From contig CAWUHX010000092.1 of the NCBI GenBank assembly GCA_963922205.1, positions 434,001 through 498,000 of the forward strand: a stretch of 64,000 nucleotides of DNA, read 5' to 3'. The notes under the pieces are model-generated. The model was not told the origin of the DNA. It ran no database searches and saw only the letters and a program-made list of their open reading frames with translations. The position numbers were made by a program, and so were the translations under genes. This document shows positions 42,901 through 56,544 of this stretch, one piece after another; positions within the stretch are counted from its first letter, which is position 1; every line of letters begins with the position of its first letter. This DNA comes from Romanomermis culicivorax. Taxonomy: Eukaryota > Nematoda > Enoplea > Mermithida > Mermithidae.

Positions 42901-45379
42901 CTTAAAAGCAAAAGTGATGAAAGTCAGGTGCTCTTGTTCTGGAAACTGGAGTTTCATAGATCCATAAGCAGGCATTGAATCTGCAAAAACCTGATTCTTG
43001 TATGAGAGTTGAAGTCAATGCATACTACAGCAATTAAAATACAATAAAATGACAGCATCTCAACATTGCATCTAAGATTCAAATCTTTCTCCATCAAATT
43101 TATTCCAACAAATTCCATGTAACGATAATGCAACAATTTAGGAATTATCAAGAAAATAGAAATTATGGTGTCCCAGTGAATCAGCAGTGCATAAAATTAG
43201 AATTTTGCCTAGGGATAAAATTCAAGAAGGTGAAAAATTTTCCTTACAAAGACAAAGTAACCATGGGGTGTAATTGATTAGTATTTCCTGTAAATTTATT
43301 CTCTGTATTATATAATGCTTACTTCGAATAATGTTTAGCAGCACACATACTGAATGAGCATTCAATACACTTAAATAAAGGTGGAATTATGGACAGGAAA
43401 TAATTTTGTTGTCGCTTGACTCGTGAATTGACCAGATTTTGTTCAGTAGAACAATTGTGTTGATATGATAAATCTAATTTCATTTCGTTCCCTGAAAGGG
43501 GAATATAGTGAGCACCATAATTTGCATTCCAGTAAATTCGGATAATTATGAACTTATAAACACAATGTTAGTGATCAAATAACATACAAAACTGATCTTG
43601 TTTTAACAGTTTCATGCTGGATCAAAAATATGTATAATGCAATGTATCAAGCCAAATGTAACGAATAAACTAATAAATAAACAAATAAACGAAAAGTATC
43701 TTGCAAGAAACAGGAGAGTACAAACAGCATCAAAATCGAAGGATTTGAATGATAAATACAGGGAAATAAAAAGGTAGGAAATAAAGATTTGAGAACAGGT
43801 AGACCATGTACATCCAGAAAATATAAACACTGGTCATTTTCTGAAATTTGGCTTAGATCATTCGATTGGTACAAAAACCACTATAGTGAAAGACAACGAA
43901 GTTGAACTCTTCTCAAGTACTGCTACCCTGCGTTAAAGGGATGCACACATAATTTTAAGCTCACTATTAATGTAGCCATAAGATGAACTATTCAATTTTA
44001 AATAAATTCATGGAACCCAAAGTGGATAAAAATTTGAGCAATCCATTGCCGATGTCTCGATTTTTCACAGCCAAATACATTTTTTCAGTACCAGGCGCGA
44101 TAACTTGATGCTTCATCAGCATGAACTTAAAAAAGTACAAATTGTTTTTCACTTATAGGAATAAACAAAACCTGTTCGTGTAACCTAAATTTGAGTTAAC
44201 AAAATGTCCCTGCATATATATAATAGACATACTGGAGCGTTTCGTACTTTGCAGCTAGAAACCAATGCTTGCAATGCATAGATCGATAATACACTTACCT
44301 AAAAATGTATCCTTGTTCCTGCAATGTTTTTTTTAAATAGCACCAAGCATGGGTCGAAATATGCAGGTTGCAACACAATTGCCATAGTTTAAAAGCCAGC
44401 TCAAGAAATCATTTTATTGAGAACACTATTGACTGATGCAATAAATAAATATCATTTATTTATGATTTGATACCTTTTAACCGTCAATTTGACTTGTTTT
44501 TGCTGTTGAATATAAAAAATATGCGTATGGCTGACAATTATTACTATATATTTTGGAATGAGCACAATCATGAAACTGTTTACATGGATAAAATAAAAAC
44601 ATATACAAACAGTAATAGTCAAACTACGGAATCATGCCAGGAAGTGAACATTGGGGAAAAAGAGAAAATTAAAAACAAAGGCATTTGAACTTGGAAAAGT
44701 CCTCAATATTTATGAGAAGGTTGAAGTAGTGTCACAGAAAGTTTTCTGGAGTGTGTAAACATACCAGTTTTCGAAAGCGCTGCTTATTAGCTCAGGTAAA
44801 CAATAACCTAAAAAGTTGGAAAAGTAAGCTGTCGTTCACAAATATCAAAGTATGCTAATTTTTCAAGTCTGGATTAGAAACTTTATCATTCATGCCTTTG
44901 CGTGCGTGTTAGGGCCAGCGCTACTTTTAGCTGCAGGGCAGAAACAAAAAATGACTTTTCACTTTCAGAATCGTTTGGTTCAATGATCGTGCCACCAATA
45001 AAATTTTAAATAGGCGCACGTCTCTTAAAACAAAAAATCATACAGCTGATTTTCGATTTCACATGTTGTCACACGTCTTTGAAAATGAAACTGGAAATTT
45101 GCGATTTTTGAAACGGTTGCGCATCAGTGAAAACGAGAAGTCATACTGTAGATTTTGGTATACGGCCTGATCGCGAGTGGGAAACGAAAATTACGTTGGT
45201 TTCTCGAATAATGTTGATCCCTCATTAGTATATTTTATTACGTTAGCTTCTATGTATTCAGATTGTACTTGAAAAAATTGCATATTTAATTTCTGAATAA
45301 TTTATCTTTATTTTTTATTTATTTTTTAGATTTGTGAAGATTTAATTAAAAATTACATGGGAGTAAAATTTTACGGCAT
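42901..45379. other. Non-coding AT-rich DNA
   Basis: No supported gene or repeat. Some exons upstream of the Cys/His-rich gene may be hidden here. Confidence 0.3.
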
Positions 45380-45610
45380 CATGCCATTAGGACGAGAGAC
45401 ATTATCGGACGCAAGGATCTTAAGACACAAGGCATCATGATGCAGGGACATCATAATGCAGGACATTATGATGACAGATACAGACATTACAACACAGGAC
45501 ATCAGGACATTGGATACTAGGACGCAAGGACATTAGGATGCAGACTTTAGGATATAGGACACTAGGGTGCAAGACATTAAGACACCAAAATTAAGACACA
45601 GAAATTAGAC
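45380..45610. repeat. Imperfect minisatellite (GGACATTAGGACGCA-like)
   Basis: Short units around GGACATTAGGA, TAGGACGCAAGGACAT and AAGACACAGAAATTA follow each other with variable spacing of about 12-16 bp. Purine-rich on the + strand. No coding. Confidence 0.65.
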
Positions 45611-47000
45611 CACAGAGCTGACATCAGTGGCTTAGGGTCACACTCAGGTCATATTTTATTGGACAGATGGGGTTTGTTAGACGTTCTGATTGCGGACAGA
45701 ATTCTGCCTGATTTCTTGCAGAATCTTGGCTAACGTCCTTTGAATTTCAACTTTTTCGGAAAATTTCTAAAGGCTCATTTATACCTGCCTCATTTACACC
45801 CGGAACGGAACGGAGCGGAGCGTCAACAGCTTGAAACGTTCAGCCTAAAATCCGCTTTCTGTTGGAAAAGATAAGAGCAATGTTAGTGGAACCCAACATC
45901 TCGAGTTCGAGTTTAAGTCTCAGCTTGAGATGATCCTAACATCGAAATAATCACGAGCTTTGAATTATCTCGACGTTAGGGAAACCTCTGAAACTGAGGT
46001 TTAATTTTTTGTGGCCGAGGTAATCATCGAGCTCGGAAAGCGCTTTAGTGAAACGGGTCCCAGTAGTTTTATTTTCCAAGGCGGACGACCCTTCCAGAAA
46101 TTTTCAAAAATTCCAAAGCACTCTAAACTGAAAATCTGCGGTATGACTTTTCATATGATTTTTGTTTTGAGTTGCGCGACTATTACAAAAACGAAAAAAC
46201 AATTTTTCCACTTCATAGGTCGGCGTTTCAAGCTAGCCATCCATGGGAGACTCATTTTACGGTATGAAAAATCGATAATCCAGTTTTAGGTACATTACTT
46301 CCTTATCATAAATTGAAAAATTGAGATATGGGAATGAAACTGGTGTCAATCGATAGAGAATAATTAATTCACTTATAATCTGCAAGAAAAAATTATCAGG
46401 CTTGCTTACAATTCGGTTACAATCTAATGAGAAAATTGGTGATTTGCCCATCTTCCCTGTACAACATTTTAGTGTTCTTTCTCAAAAAGTTGCGAAGGCA
46501 AATTCAGAGAAAAGTGTTCTGTTACATTAGTAGTATTTCTCGAGAGCTATCGAATGGTATAAAATATTTGAAAATCCTTCCGACATTTTTTGAAGAATTT
46601 CTTGAATTTTGATTTTTATATGTTTTGTATTAGAGTGTCATCACCGTGGATGGCTGGCTCAACTGTCTAGTGGGAATGCCGTGAACCATAGGACAACAGG
46701 ATTCTGAAATTGAGCATCGTCTTTTTTTCCACTGGGCAGCTAAAGGTGGTGCTGGCCCTAAGAGACATGCACACATGGCCCATGTAGGGAACCCAGCCCT
46801 GATCAACAACCCTATCATACAATATCCAAGCCATTGTCCAATAGCTCGATTCCTGGACCATAAAAACTTGTCATTTTACTGGGAAGAGCTGATAGGAAAT
46901 ACTTTATGGTTTAACATTCATAAAAGTTACATTATGTGCAAAATTTTATTCCAAATACTAAATTCAACACTTATTACAATGTTGATTTCCTTTGATTATA
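45611..47000. other. Non-coding DNA; possible old SINE at 46640-46860
   Basis: A GGAACGGAACGGAGCGGAGCG run lies at 45802-45822. The GC-richer block 46640-46860 starts GGATGGCTGGCTCAACTGTC, loosely like a pol III A box, with only a degenerate B box; an old SINE is possible, not shown. Confidence 0.3.
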
Positions 47001-47752
47001 CAGGGTGAGCCAAAAAAAGACGACCGGTGCTGACTTCCATAACTTTCGAATGGACGAAGCTTTTATAATGAGGATTGCTGGATTAAAACGCCCATTTTGT
47101 CTTTGTTTCGAGAGCCAAATTTTATGCTCCTGGCATTTATAACTACTAAACAAACTGAAATTTAATAAAAGTGGTCATTTTTCAAAAAGTAAAAGTTGTG
47201 AAATCAAAGTAGAAGTTGTACTATTGTGAAAAAAACGTTGTAAAGCTTTTTACACGCAATAATACTTTAAATACAATCCAGATTTGTAAGTTACACGTAA
47301 TTTAAAGTGATCGACATCTTATTTCAATATGGGCAAATTTTCGCCAAAATCAAGAGCTTCTGTTTTCAAATTGGAAAAAAGCAAAATTAGAGCAAAATCA
47401 ATGCCGTCATTGGCTAGCGATTAAAATTTTTGGTGAAAGAGAAAGTAGGACACACTAAAAAGGCTCTTTTGTAGTTTCCAGTTGTTATATGGTTCTTATG
47501 ATTGGGTCTATTGCACTTTTAGTTCGTAAAACATATTGATTTCGTCAATTTTTTTCAATTTTTCAAAATTTATTCGCAAAAAATCGACGTTCAGTATTAT
47601 TGATTCTAGTCAGTCAATATTGAGTAATCTGGCTGAAACTTTGCAGTTTTTATCCCAGATATTTTATGTATTGACCACAGGAAACTGAATTAAAAAAAGC
47701 TTCACCCATTTGAAAGCAATGAAAGTCAGTTCCCCTTTTTTGACTCACCCTG
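47001..47752. mobile_element. Mariner-type MITE, 752 bp
   Basis: Ends CAGGGTGAGCCAAAAAAAGA and (inverted) CAGGGTGAGTCAAAAAAGGG match at 17 of 20 positions, and each is flanked by TA, the Tc1/mariner target. No transposase frame inside. Non-autonomous. Confidence 0.8.
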
Positions 47753-49875
47753 TACATTATTTTACAGTCTTAAGAATAGTGAGCGATTAAATTTGATGCT
47801 AGACCAAGTTATCCATATAAATTCAACTTGTTGATGGATCAAAAGGCTAAATGAAATGGTTATATTTTACAATATTGGTGCTAAAAAGAGAGGTCCATAA
47901 TTGAGCTACAATAGAAAATGAACATGTCAGCTATTCATGTAAATTACCGTAGATGTATTAATTATCATAGATGTACAATAAACATTATGAATTCATTTCA
48001 TTCATTTCAGTTGCTGGTGATTTTAATGTATTGACTTGGAAGAAAATCGTTGGGAAGTGCACAGAAAATATTTCAAGAATAACTTGTCTGGTGCTAAAAC
48101 CTTTTCTGGTCAACTTTATTCTAGACATTATCTAGAAACATAAATAAAAGATTAAATCATGTCATTCTAATCTGATTTATGTGTACAATAATAACATTTA
48201 ATGATTGCTCTCGATGGCATTAGTATCAAACAAATACAATAATGGATGGATGGTCTTTGAATTAGTCAATGAACAGAAGAAAAAGAAATCTTGTTGTATT
48301 TGTTTCTCATACAATTTGGTATATTTTAACAGTAAACATGATAAAGTTATTCTTGAGTTTAAGAAATTTCAAATACCCTGAATGAAAGTTAGTAAATTGT
48401 GATTTAAAGAATACAGGGGAAAACACGAATTTTGAAACTTGAATGCTCATGTTTTTCATTTCTTATTCCAACAAGAAGAACTAATCCCTTTTCAGTCCAT
48501 GTAAAAAGAGGCCAAATCCTCATTCATCAAAGGTTTTGATTCTCATCTTCTGCAACATCATTTTTGCTGTACTCTCTCACCACTATTATCAAAAGCTCAT
48601 ACAGACTAAATTATATTTGCACATTTTATAGGAGAAACATGTTTTTAGATCTAAAGGAAACGCACAATATGATATTTCATGTAAGAACAAAAAATTGTGG
48701 GATTTATCATAAGCCAAGGTTTCATTGCATATTGCTGCATTGTAAGACATCTGAGGTTCTTGCTCATTCCACCAGTCATTTCGACTAATGGACAACTCAT
48801 CCCCCCCCCCCGTCTGAATAGTTCAATAATAAATCATTAGGTGACCTTGATTGGTACAAGATCCCCCAGCCCTCTAGATGCTGAAGAGTGCTCCAAAAAC
48901 AATATCATTATTGCCACCTAATTCGTCTTTTGACTTGCTCCAATACTATGTAATCAATGACTACTGTAAATTTTGTTGACTCCAATTGGAAATGAAAAAA
49001 CAGCGAATATTTTTGTGCAATTTTGTTGCCTCAAGTGTGTGTTCTCTAATCAAGCTATCATGTTCTTAGAAATTTTTTTGCCCACAGTAAATCAAAGAAT
49101 TCATGTCAAACACGAATTGTAGCCTGTTGGAAAAAATAGCATTTGAAAAAACACAGTATATAGCTGTAACAGGAATATTCAATAAATAAAACTGCTGAAA
49201 ACTAGACCAAGCAACTGTTCAATAAATAAAAATACTATTCAAACTATATCGTCAACATAGAAGGCAGAACAGGCAAAGCAAAACCTTTCTCTGTCCCAAC
49301 ACAAATATAGAGGGGTTTATACGCCTGCATTATAATTTCTGAGACAGCCTAGTAGAAAAATCTATATTTTATTCTGGTTGATAAAATCCAACATAAGAAT
49401 AGAGGGGTTTGTTTGCCTAAATTTTACTTGTAGAAAAATCGATATCTTATTCTAGTTGACAGATATTATTAACTGATCCTGTTAGTTATTCTAGTATTTC
49501 ATATAGGTGGCTGCCCATTGATGCTATGTAGATTATCTTTGTTCTTACTGTTGGTGTTCTGCAGATATATACAGGCAGTATTTTATGTCGTAATATAGTT
49601 TTTTATTTTGCGGTTATTGTACATACAATTTTTTTTTACACTCCAACCTGATTGAATCGTCTTAATAGTCACCATCAGTAGGGGTTATTGTCAGAAAAAT
49701 AAGTTTATTGTTTCCTTGGAAACATCAATTAATATTACTTGGTTGGATATTAGTTTGAAGTCTTAGATCATCAATCACTTGCAGAAATCATGAGCAGATC
49801 AAGTCAATTCTAATCAACTGGAAGGTACATTGTAATGCTTTGGCAATAACTGGCTGTGCATAAGATATCAATAAC
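47753..49875. other. Non-coding AT-rich DNA
   Basis: No supported features apart from a run of C at about 48801-48811. Confidence 0.3.
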
Positions 49876-49911
49876 ACAGGGTGTTTAAAAAACACTCCCT
49901 GAAGTTTAATA

Positions 49912-50560
49912 CTACAGGTGGTTAACCAACAACTGAGTACCGGACAATTGAGCGCCAACAATTGAGTGCCAACAACTGAGTGCCAGACAACTGAGCACCA
50001 TGACAACTGAGCGCCCTGACAACTGAGCACCATGACAACTGAGTGCCAGACATTTGAGTGCCGACAACTGAGTGCCAGACATTTGAGCGCCGACAACTGA
50101 GTGCCGACTATTTAATGCATTATAATTGAGCATTTTTTCATTTACTGAGCGCTACGAATAACTAGCATTTCAGTGATTATCTACCATAATGTATATATGT
50201 CCATACGTCTAATCTTATGAATCAAACAAATATGGTCATTTTTGATTCATATGATGAAGCCTAAGCCTAAGCCCCTAAGCCTAAGCCTAGGCCCCTAAGC
50301 CTAAGCCTAAGCCCCTAAGCCTAAGCCTAAGTGCAAAATAGTTGCTTCAAACTGATTAGGTTATTTATCTGACATTAAATAGTCAGTGCTCAGTTGTCAG
50401 TGCTCAGTTGTCTGGTGCTCAGTTGTCTGGTGCTCAGTTGTCTCGGGACTCAGTTGTCTCGATGCTCAGTTGTCACGGCGCTCAGTCATCTGGGGCTCAG
50501 TTGCCGATGCTCAATTGTTGTTGCTCAATTGTCCCAGGCTCAATTGTCGGGTCTGCGGGT
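49912..50560. repeat. Inverted minisatellite around a CCTAAG-repeat core
   Basis: Left arm (49912-50110): about a dozen units ACAACTGAGTGCCAG with variants. Right arm (50375-50550): the reverse complement, GGTGCTCAGTTGTCT-like units. The arms continue inward with matching GACTATTTAATG and CATTAAATAGTC. Between them, at about 50264-50332, lies a CCTAAG/CCCCTAAG tandem resembling degenerate telomeric repeats. The block can fold into a hairpin of several hundred bases. Reading frames here are artefacts of the repeats. Confidence 0.75.
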
Positions 50561-51640
50561 TTTGTTACACTGAGGCAATTTACAGAATTTTTTCACCAAA
50601 TTGTAGCCCAGGTTTTTCTGAGCTATGGTTAAAGTTTAGTACAATTGGAAGAATTTCCCCCCAAGTCGTGAACTTTTTTCTGAAGTTAGTCAATTCTGGT
50701 TATGGTGCAAAACAGATTTTTAACGATTTTTATCAGTCCAATTGGTGCTTCCAGTCAATCCTGCCTATGTTAAGAAAATTAAATAAACAGAAACTGACAG
50801 CTGACAGAAGGGTAGTGGATGTCCTGCAACTTAATGCCTCGAAATTGTCAAACAGTGATAAATCTTATTGTTAGTCCTGCTGATGCTGCTGGTGGCCATT
50901 TTTTGATTTGGAAAATTGCACGAAAAACTGGTATTACTGATCAGCACCTACCATATCATTACCATAGAAAAATGAAACATTTGTTAGCAAGTTCTAAGTC
51001 AAAAATTATTGGATTTTTCAAGATTGAAGCGTTTTGATTTCTCAAAATGTTTGTTGCAAAAAGTGAAATAGGACTGGTTAGATAAGGTTATTTTTAGTGA
51101 TTAAAAAAGCTTTTTAATCGACTTTGTTCCATTTAATATGCAAAACAACTAAATTTTTCCTGATGAATCACTGAAAAGGAGTGTTCAAACTGAGCGGTTA
51201 GCTCATTGAATGTCCATATTGAAAAAAGTAAAGCACGAATTCACAAAAATGTATCTGAATGGCAATTATACCTTCCAGCATGATGGTACCATGTTGCATA
51301 CTGCCAAGTTGACCATTCAGTTTATGAGAGATAATTTTAATTCATTTATTTGGCCTGAAGACTGGCCCCAAATTCGCCAGACTTGAACCCCTTAGGCTAT
51401 TATGTGTGGAAGGTTTTACAGGAACTTGTCTATCAAATAAAAATCAAAAATGTTGGCAATTTGAAATGGCTAATATATTGGGCATAGAAATGTTTGAATT
51501 GTGCCATTCATGAATTTCATTGTGCCATTCATGAATTTTGTAAACGTTTGAAATTGCTTATTGATGCTAAAAGAGGGCATTGTGAATCAGTGCTATTGTA
51601 GAGATTGTTTGTGCAATGTTTTAATAAATTTATGTTGCCC
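50560..51640 (+). pseudogene. Mariner-type transposase remnant
   Basis: Protein-like stretches in shifting + frames: FLKLVNSGYGAKQIFNDFYQ (N-terminal helix-turn-helix), DAAGGHFLIWKIARKTGI (second DNA-binding helix), TFQHDGTMLHTAKLTIQFM (second catalytic Asp) and a later block recalling the SPDLNP..YYVW motif, then GHRNV and a C-terminus matching that of 23190-23510. Several stops and frameshifts. There is a 24-bp duplication GTGCCATTCATGAATTT near 51505-51540. Confidence 0.65.
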
Positions 51641-51734
51641 ATAACTTGAATAACTTGGAAAATATTCAAGCAAAAAATCAAATTCTGGTCTCAAGTATTA
51701 CGTCTTGTACATTTCAAAATGTCAAAACACCCTG

Positions 51735-53359
51735 CACATTATTCTATTAGTGCATTTTTCCAGAAAAACCTAAGTTTCTGGCCAAAGGCAGATACAAAAC
51801 GACCCATTCTTGGGCTTGTATGAACATGTAGATATTCTGAAACTATCATTGCTGATGATGTTTCATAAGTAATTGAAGAGATTTGGTAGCAATTTCTGGA
51901 TGGTGATTTGCTGATGGATCGTGTCATAAGGACTGGAGCTTGCTTATCACTTGAAAAAATAACATCTACTCTCATACACTCGATTTTGAATAGTGTCAAT
52001 CAGGTGGTCCCAAATTGGCAGAAAAGTGAAACCATCCAAAGTAAATATCATTTTGGGCATCAATTGAAAGTTCAATGAAATGGGAAAGTGTCTTGAACCA
52101 AGCACCCAGTGACTGACCCATGATTTTGCATTTGATGGAAAACATTGGATTGGTTATTGCTGAATTCACTGAAGATCCTGGAACCTCCATTTGAAAGGAA
52201 GCCACTCATTTGCTTGATGATCATGTGGCTGTTCAAAGAATTCCTAAAATAATGTAGATTATAGGCCTATCCTCCATAGCTTATCGAAGAATGATTATGG
52301 CCATTGTACAAAGTTTATGAATCATGACTTGAAAAGTTTAATTATAAACCAGATAAGAGGGAAAGTTTTTCTTGTGGATAAGGACCTGCATGAGCCAGAG
52401 AAGTGCAACCTGATCGGATCAAACCAGATCTCTTGCCCATCCTATCAACAGGCCAAGAAAAAAGCAAAAAGCTCAGCCTAGCCCATACAATTTAATCTTA
52501 AAAAAACTAAAATTACTACATAATTCAAAATTTAAAAAAACGCATCATAGTCGTAACAAATCAAAATTACTACATAAAAATATTGTTTTTCAGGATTGAT
52601 TCTTTGGTGTAAATCTGCCTGAACTGTATTCACTAGCAGTGTTTAAAGCTGGAATCGATAAAATTCTTTATGCAACAATTTTCCATGGAGAAAAATTGTT
52701 TGACTTCTCTTCCACCATTCCAGAATATCATTAATATCGAATTTTTCGATTGTAGAAAATGAATATTTCTCCAATTCACTTGCACAAGTGATGATTTCTT
52801 CGGCAGTTGGATACTTTTTAAATATCTGAGCTTTCAACAGCAGTTTTGCTAAGAAGATCTTGTACACACTGAACAGTTCTTCTCACACTCGATCTAGAAT
52901 AGGCAGCATGGATAATTTTCTATATTGCCACCACAGTAACAATGAGTTTTGTAAAAATTCATAATTTCGAATTTTTCTGAGATAAAATTTCTTCAGACAC
53001 TTTCTCAAAGTCGTCTATTCACTCAAAAGCAACAACAGATGCTTTAGTGATGTTTTTTGAGATTGGACATTCAATATTTCCAGAGCAAACAAAAACTGGG
53101 GAAAAAATTAATCTCTCATAAGATCAGTTGGTAAAGGTTGAACTCCACAGCATTTAACTTAGTACTTTTTGTAGTGCATAGTAGTTAACATCAGTTTTGC
53201 ACCATTTCAACTTTACACTTCTTTCGCTTTTCAGCAGTTTATTACTATTGATACTTTGATTTTTAATCATTGTATTTGTGCTGATCAGTAGCTTTCTCCA
53301 TCCACTCCATCCAAATTCGTCACAACATGTTGACTCCTTCCACATCATCAGCCACCAAC
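51735..53359. other. Non-coding AT-rich DNA
   Basis: No supported gene. Short frames at 51739-51999 and 52643-52867 lack recognisable domains. Confidence 0.3.
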
Positions 53360-55290
53360 AAGCCCACCCCGTTCAAAGAATCTATCAACAACAAGGAATG
53401 CTAGATTGGTATTTTGCCCATGCCCAATGACTGGACTGTGTTCTTCAAACTAGCTGTCAGTTCCATTGCACATTTGTGCAATGGAACCAATGACTGGGTT
53501 AGTATTTAAATGCTGTTGGGAGCTCAGTTCCAGACTGCCCAACAAAAAATATAAAGATGCTGCTGTGAAAGCCGTTCATTTGGATGCCTACAAAGTAATG
53601 TGAAATATCCATCTCTCCCCACTGCACTACAAGCTGGCTCCGAAGTTTGGATTTATTTCAGAAAAATGCATGCTGAAAGCTGCAGTTTCTGCGATGTGGG
53701 CATTGGACATGACACATTTTATGCTCAAGTTCCTGCAGGGGCTGTGCTATTTCAACATGCTGAACCCTTTGCCATTGTCCACTGAAACCCTTGCCTATGC
53801 TGCTCTTGAAACATATCATCCAATTTTACTATTCCTCACATAAGGCCGATACAGGTTCATCCCTGAAACCTATGAAGTTGCATAGTTCTACCAGCACAAT
53901 TCTTTAGCAGCTGCTGACATAAATCAGCTGGCCAAAAGAATGATCGTAAAGTCCAACAACATACTGTTGGATTTTGTTTTGCTTGAATCTGGAGCAGCAG
54001 TATACCACATGCTGTTGCAGATCACCTTGCCAGCAATAATGCATGATGAAGTTCTTTGCACTTACCAATTTTTTTCTTGTATGATTGTAATGCCACTAAC
54101 CATAGTCAAACTTTCTGTTTAGGTAAGGAAGAGTACAGGTTTAAGCCCCCCCCAAGCCCCTGACACACACCATCCACCCCAAATTGATTGCTGAACTGAA
54201 ACAAGCCAAAACACCAAAAAAAGAAACAATGATACAACAAATTGACTGATTCACTGACAATGTCTGATGAGGACAAGGATCATGCCTTGTTGCCGAACCA
54301 CCTCTAGGAGGATCCGAAATGACTTCAAGCAGCTGTTACCAGCACTAAGCAGTTCAACCTCATATTGTGACTTCGCGATTTGGTTGGCTACCCATATCTA
54401 CGAACTACAAACACAATGCCCCCAAATGAATCATGAAGCCGGAACCTATACTGCTTCTTGACATGTGGACTCTGGACATGTGGACTGTATGCCTCACACC
54501 CAATCAGCTGATAAGTGAACAATGATATTTGAGTAATCATTATTTGTATAGCTCAGAAACCCTGCTTTATATTTTTCAGGCCATGGACTGCTGACTCAAC
54601 AGGATGATGGCTACTTTGCCATTCCCTCAACCTGTTCACCATGGAATTTACCCATGTCAACAGAATATTGACCATCCACATCAAATCTCTCAACCATGCT
54701 ACCTGCGCTGGTGTCAACTGCTTTTATGTGGTTCAAGCAGAAAGATGCACACTCTAAAGATTTGATTGCCTGGATGAATTGTTTGCTGAGAAAGCAACCT
54801 GCCTATGATGACCTTGAAGCCTATATTTGTAATTTTTTGCTCTACGGCCCTCATTTTCTGTAAAATTGAGATGGAAGATACAGGTACTGAGGTCATCATT
54901 ATCAATTTTGACTATATGTTCAATCCGTATGGCTCGTTTCACATGTATTCTCACTTGCTTGACCAAATTACTATAAAAACGTCTCATTCTATGCTGCTCC
55001 ATACAGCTATCCCTTGCCAACCATAGCCTGGAATACAGAACAATCTGATGACTGCTGGAAATGCCAGTCTTTGACCTCAACATCGCCAAATTACTCTCCA
55101 GCTTAGTCACATCATTGACGACTGATCCAGTGCCTCAGCCAGATCTAGTGGCTTCGACGACGACTATCAATGATTTGCAGAAATTGATGCTCTCTAATAT
55201 CGAACATATTGTGCTGGCTACACCTGTTGCCACTGAGGGGGACAATGAAAGGAATGTTTGGCGAAAGGTTGCTTGCGATTGGTGTATAAC

Positions 55291-55706
55291 ATTATGATTC
55301 TCCATTTCTTGGTCTTACAATCACATAATTATATAATGCTTTTATTTTGCCCGTAGGCACACAATGAATGAACAATACAGAGGTTATGGTAAAGCGACGT
55401 TTTGGTAGTCTACCTACTACCTTCCTCAGGCGACAATAAACTCCTTTTTATAAAATTCACAGGTGGAGGGAATTCAACCCTGGTCATTTGATTGAGAGTC
55501 TAGAGTTGAGATTGAGAGTCAATTCCCTCCACCTGCGAATTTTGTAAAAAGGAGTTTACTGTCGCCTGAGGAAGGTATTAGGTAGACTACTGAAACGTCA
55601 CATTACCATAACCGCTGTATTGTTCATTCATTGTGTGCCTACAGGCAAAATAAAAGTGTTATATACTTTTTTGTGATTGTAAGGCCAAGAAATGGAGAAT
55701 CATAAT
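55291..55706. mobile_element. Foldback element with about 180-bp arms
   Basis: The left arm, ATTATGATTCTCCATTTCTT at 55291 onward, returns inverted as AAGAAATGGAGAATCATAAT ending at 55706. Both arms contain GGCACACAATGAATGAACAA, CCTTCCTCAGGCGACA and TCCCTCCACCTG(C/T)GAATT, close to full length. The spacer of about 50 bp has GAGAGTC repeats. No coding. It sits within the CA-rich tract. Confidence 0.85.
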
Positions 55707-56078
55707 GAAATGAATGTTTCAGACAAAACACTTACTGACATTCCAGAAGAAGCAATGTTTGATACTGAATCTTCCGCGGAAGTTACAAGACCTGCTGTCA
55801 ATCCCTCCATTTACCTGAATCCACCCACCATGTTGCCCGGACCTCCACTGATTGGCACTATTGCCTCCATCAGGTTTGTTCCTCCAATTTGCTTTTCTCA
55901 GCAATTTATTTTAGATAAGCAGTATTTTAGATCAGCAGCTGCTGCCCTCATTGTGTATGGATTTACCCCACTTCCGGCCAAAATGTTGCAGCTGAAATAC
56001 CATTGGCAAGACTACCTGCCGACACTTCATGACCCCATTACTAAAATCTTGAGGCCGACTACTGCCCCTCAAACGTAA
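55692..56078 (+). CDS. Unrecognised 128-codon frame in the CA-rich tract
   Basis: Starts inside the end of the foldback element, so its ATG is probably not native. From about residue 20 it is protein-like: an acidic opening, then Pro-rich PSIYLNPPTMLPGPPLIGT, VPPICFSQQFILDKQYFRSA and LQLKYHWQDYLP. The best-preserved piece of the tract. No family recognised; a gag-like or other repeat protein is the likeliest origin. Confidence 0.3.
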   Translation: MENHNEMNVSDKTLTDIPEEAMFDTESSAEVTRPAVNPSIYLNPPTMLPGPPLIGTIASIRFVPPICFSQQFILDKQYFRSAAAALIVYGFTPLPAKMLQLKYHWQDYLPTLHDPITKILRPTTAPQT

Positions 56079-56544
56079 GCTATGCTGTTAATCACTCGAC
56101 AACAACCTCAGTTGGCGCCATTGGCATTAATGGCAACAGTTGTCACCCAATTTGTGCCTCAGCTGATTCCAGCGAAATCACTGCTGACTGTACTGATGGA
56201 TGTTGTAAAACAACCACACACTTCAATGATGCCATTGGACAGGCGAGTCCAATCCGTCCAGAAACCAGCCCATTAGGAACACTCCATCAGACATAAAAGG
56301 CAACAGCAAGAAGTACCACAGATCACACAAGACCCATACGCCAAACGAACCTCATAAAAAGTGTATGCTGCCGCCTGACAGTTCCTGCACCAAATTAGGA
56401 AAGACTCCAAGTGAAATAATGATGAAACGATGGGAGCAACACTCTAAACAATAATACTTTAGCCCCAAGCATGCTGAAACGACCAGATGGCTACCACTGG
56501 TGCATCTTTGCAGCTAAAAATCATGCCGACTAAGCATTCAGAGG

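Larger units (their letters stand above)
49876..51734 (+). mobile_element. Decayed mariner-like element, probably interrupted by an inverted minisatellite
   Basis: The right end (inverted CAGGGTGTTTTGACATTTTG at 51734) and a candidate left end CAGGGTGTTTAAAAAACACT at 49877 share the first ten bases. Between them lie an inverted minisatellite block (49912-50560) and transposase remnants (50560-51640). If both ends belong together, the minisatellite is nested in or grew inside the element. The 23190-23510 fragment is the same family. Confidence 0.5.

Noticed and set aside
50264..50332. CCTAAG tandem as a true telomere or CRISPR-like array
   Set aside because: Too short and degenerate for a chromosome end, and units are direct simple repeats without spacers.
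49788..50874. Ser/Leu/Cys/Val repeat proteins on both strands
   Set aside because: Translation of the minisatellite units; frames exist on both arms for that reason.
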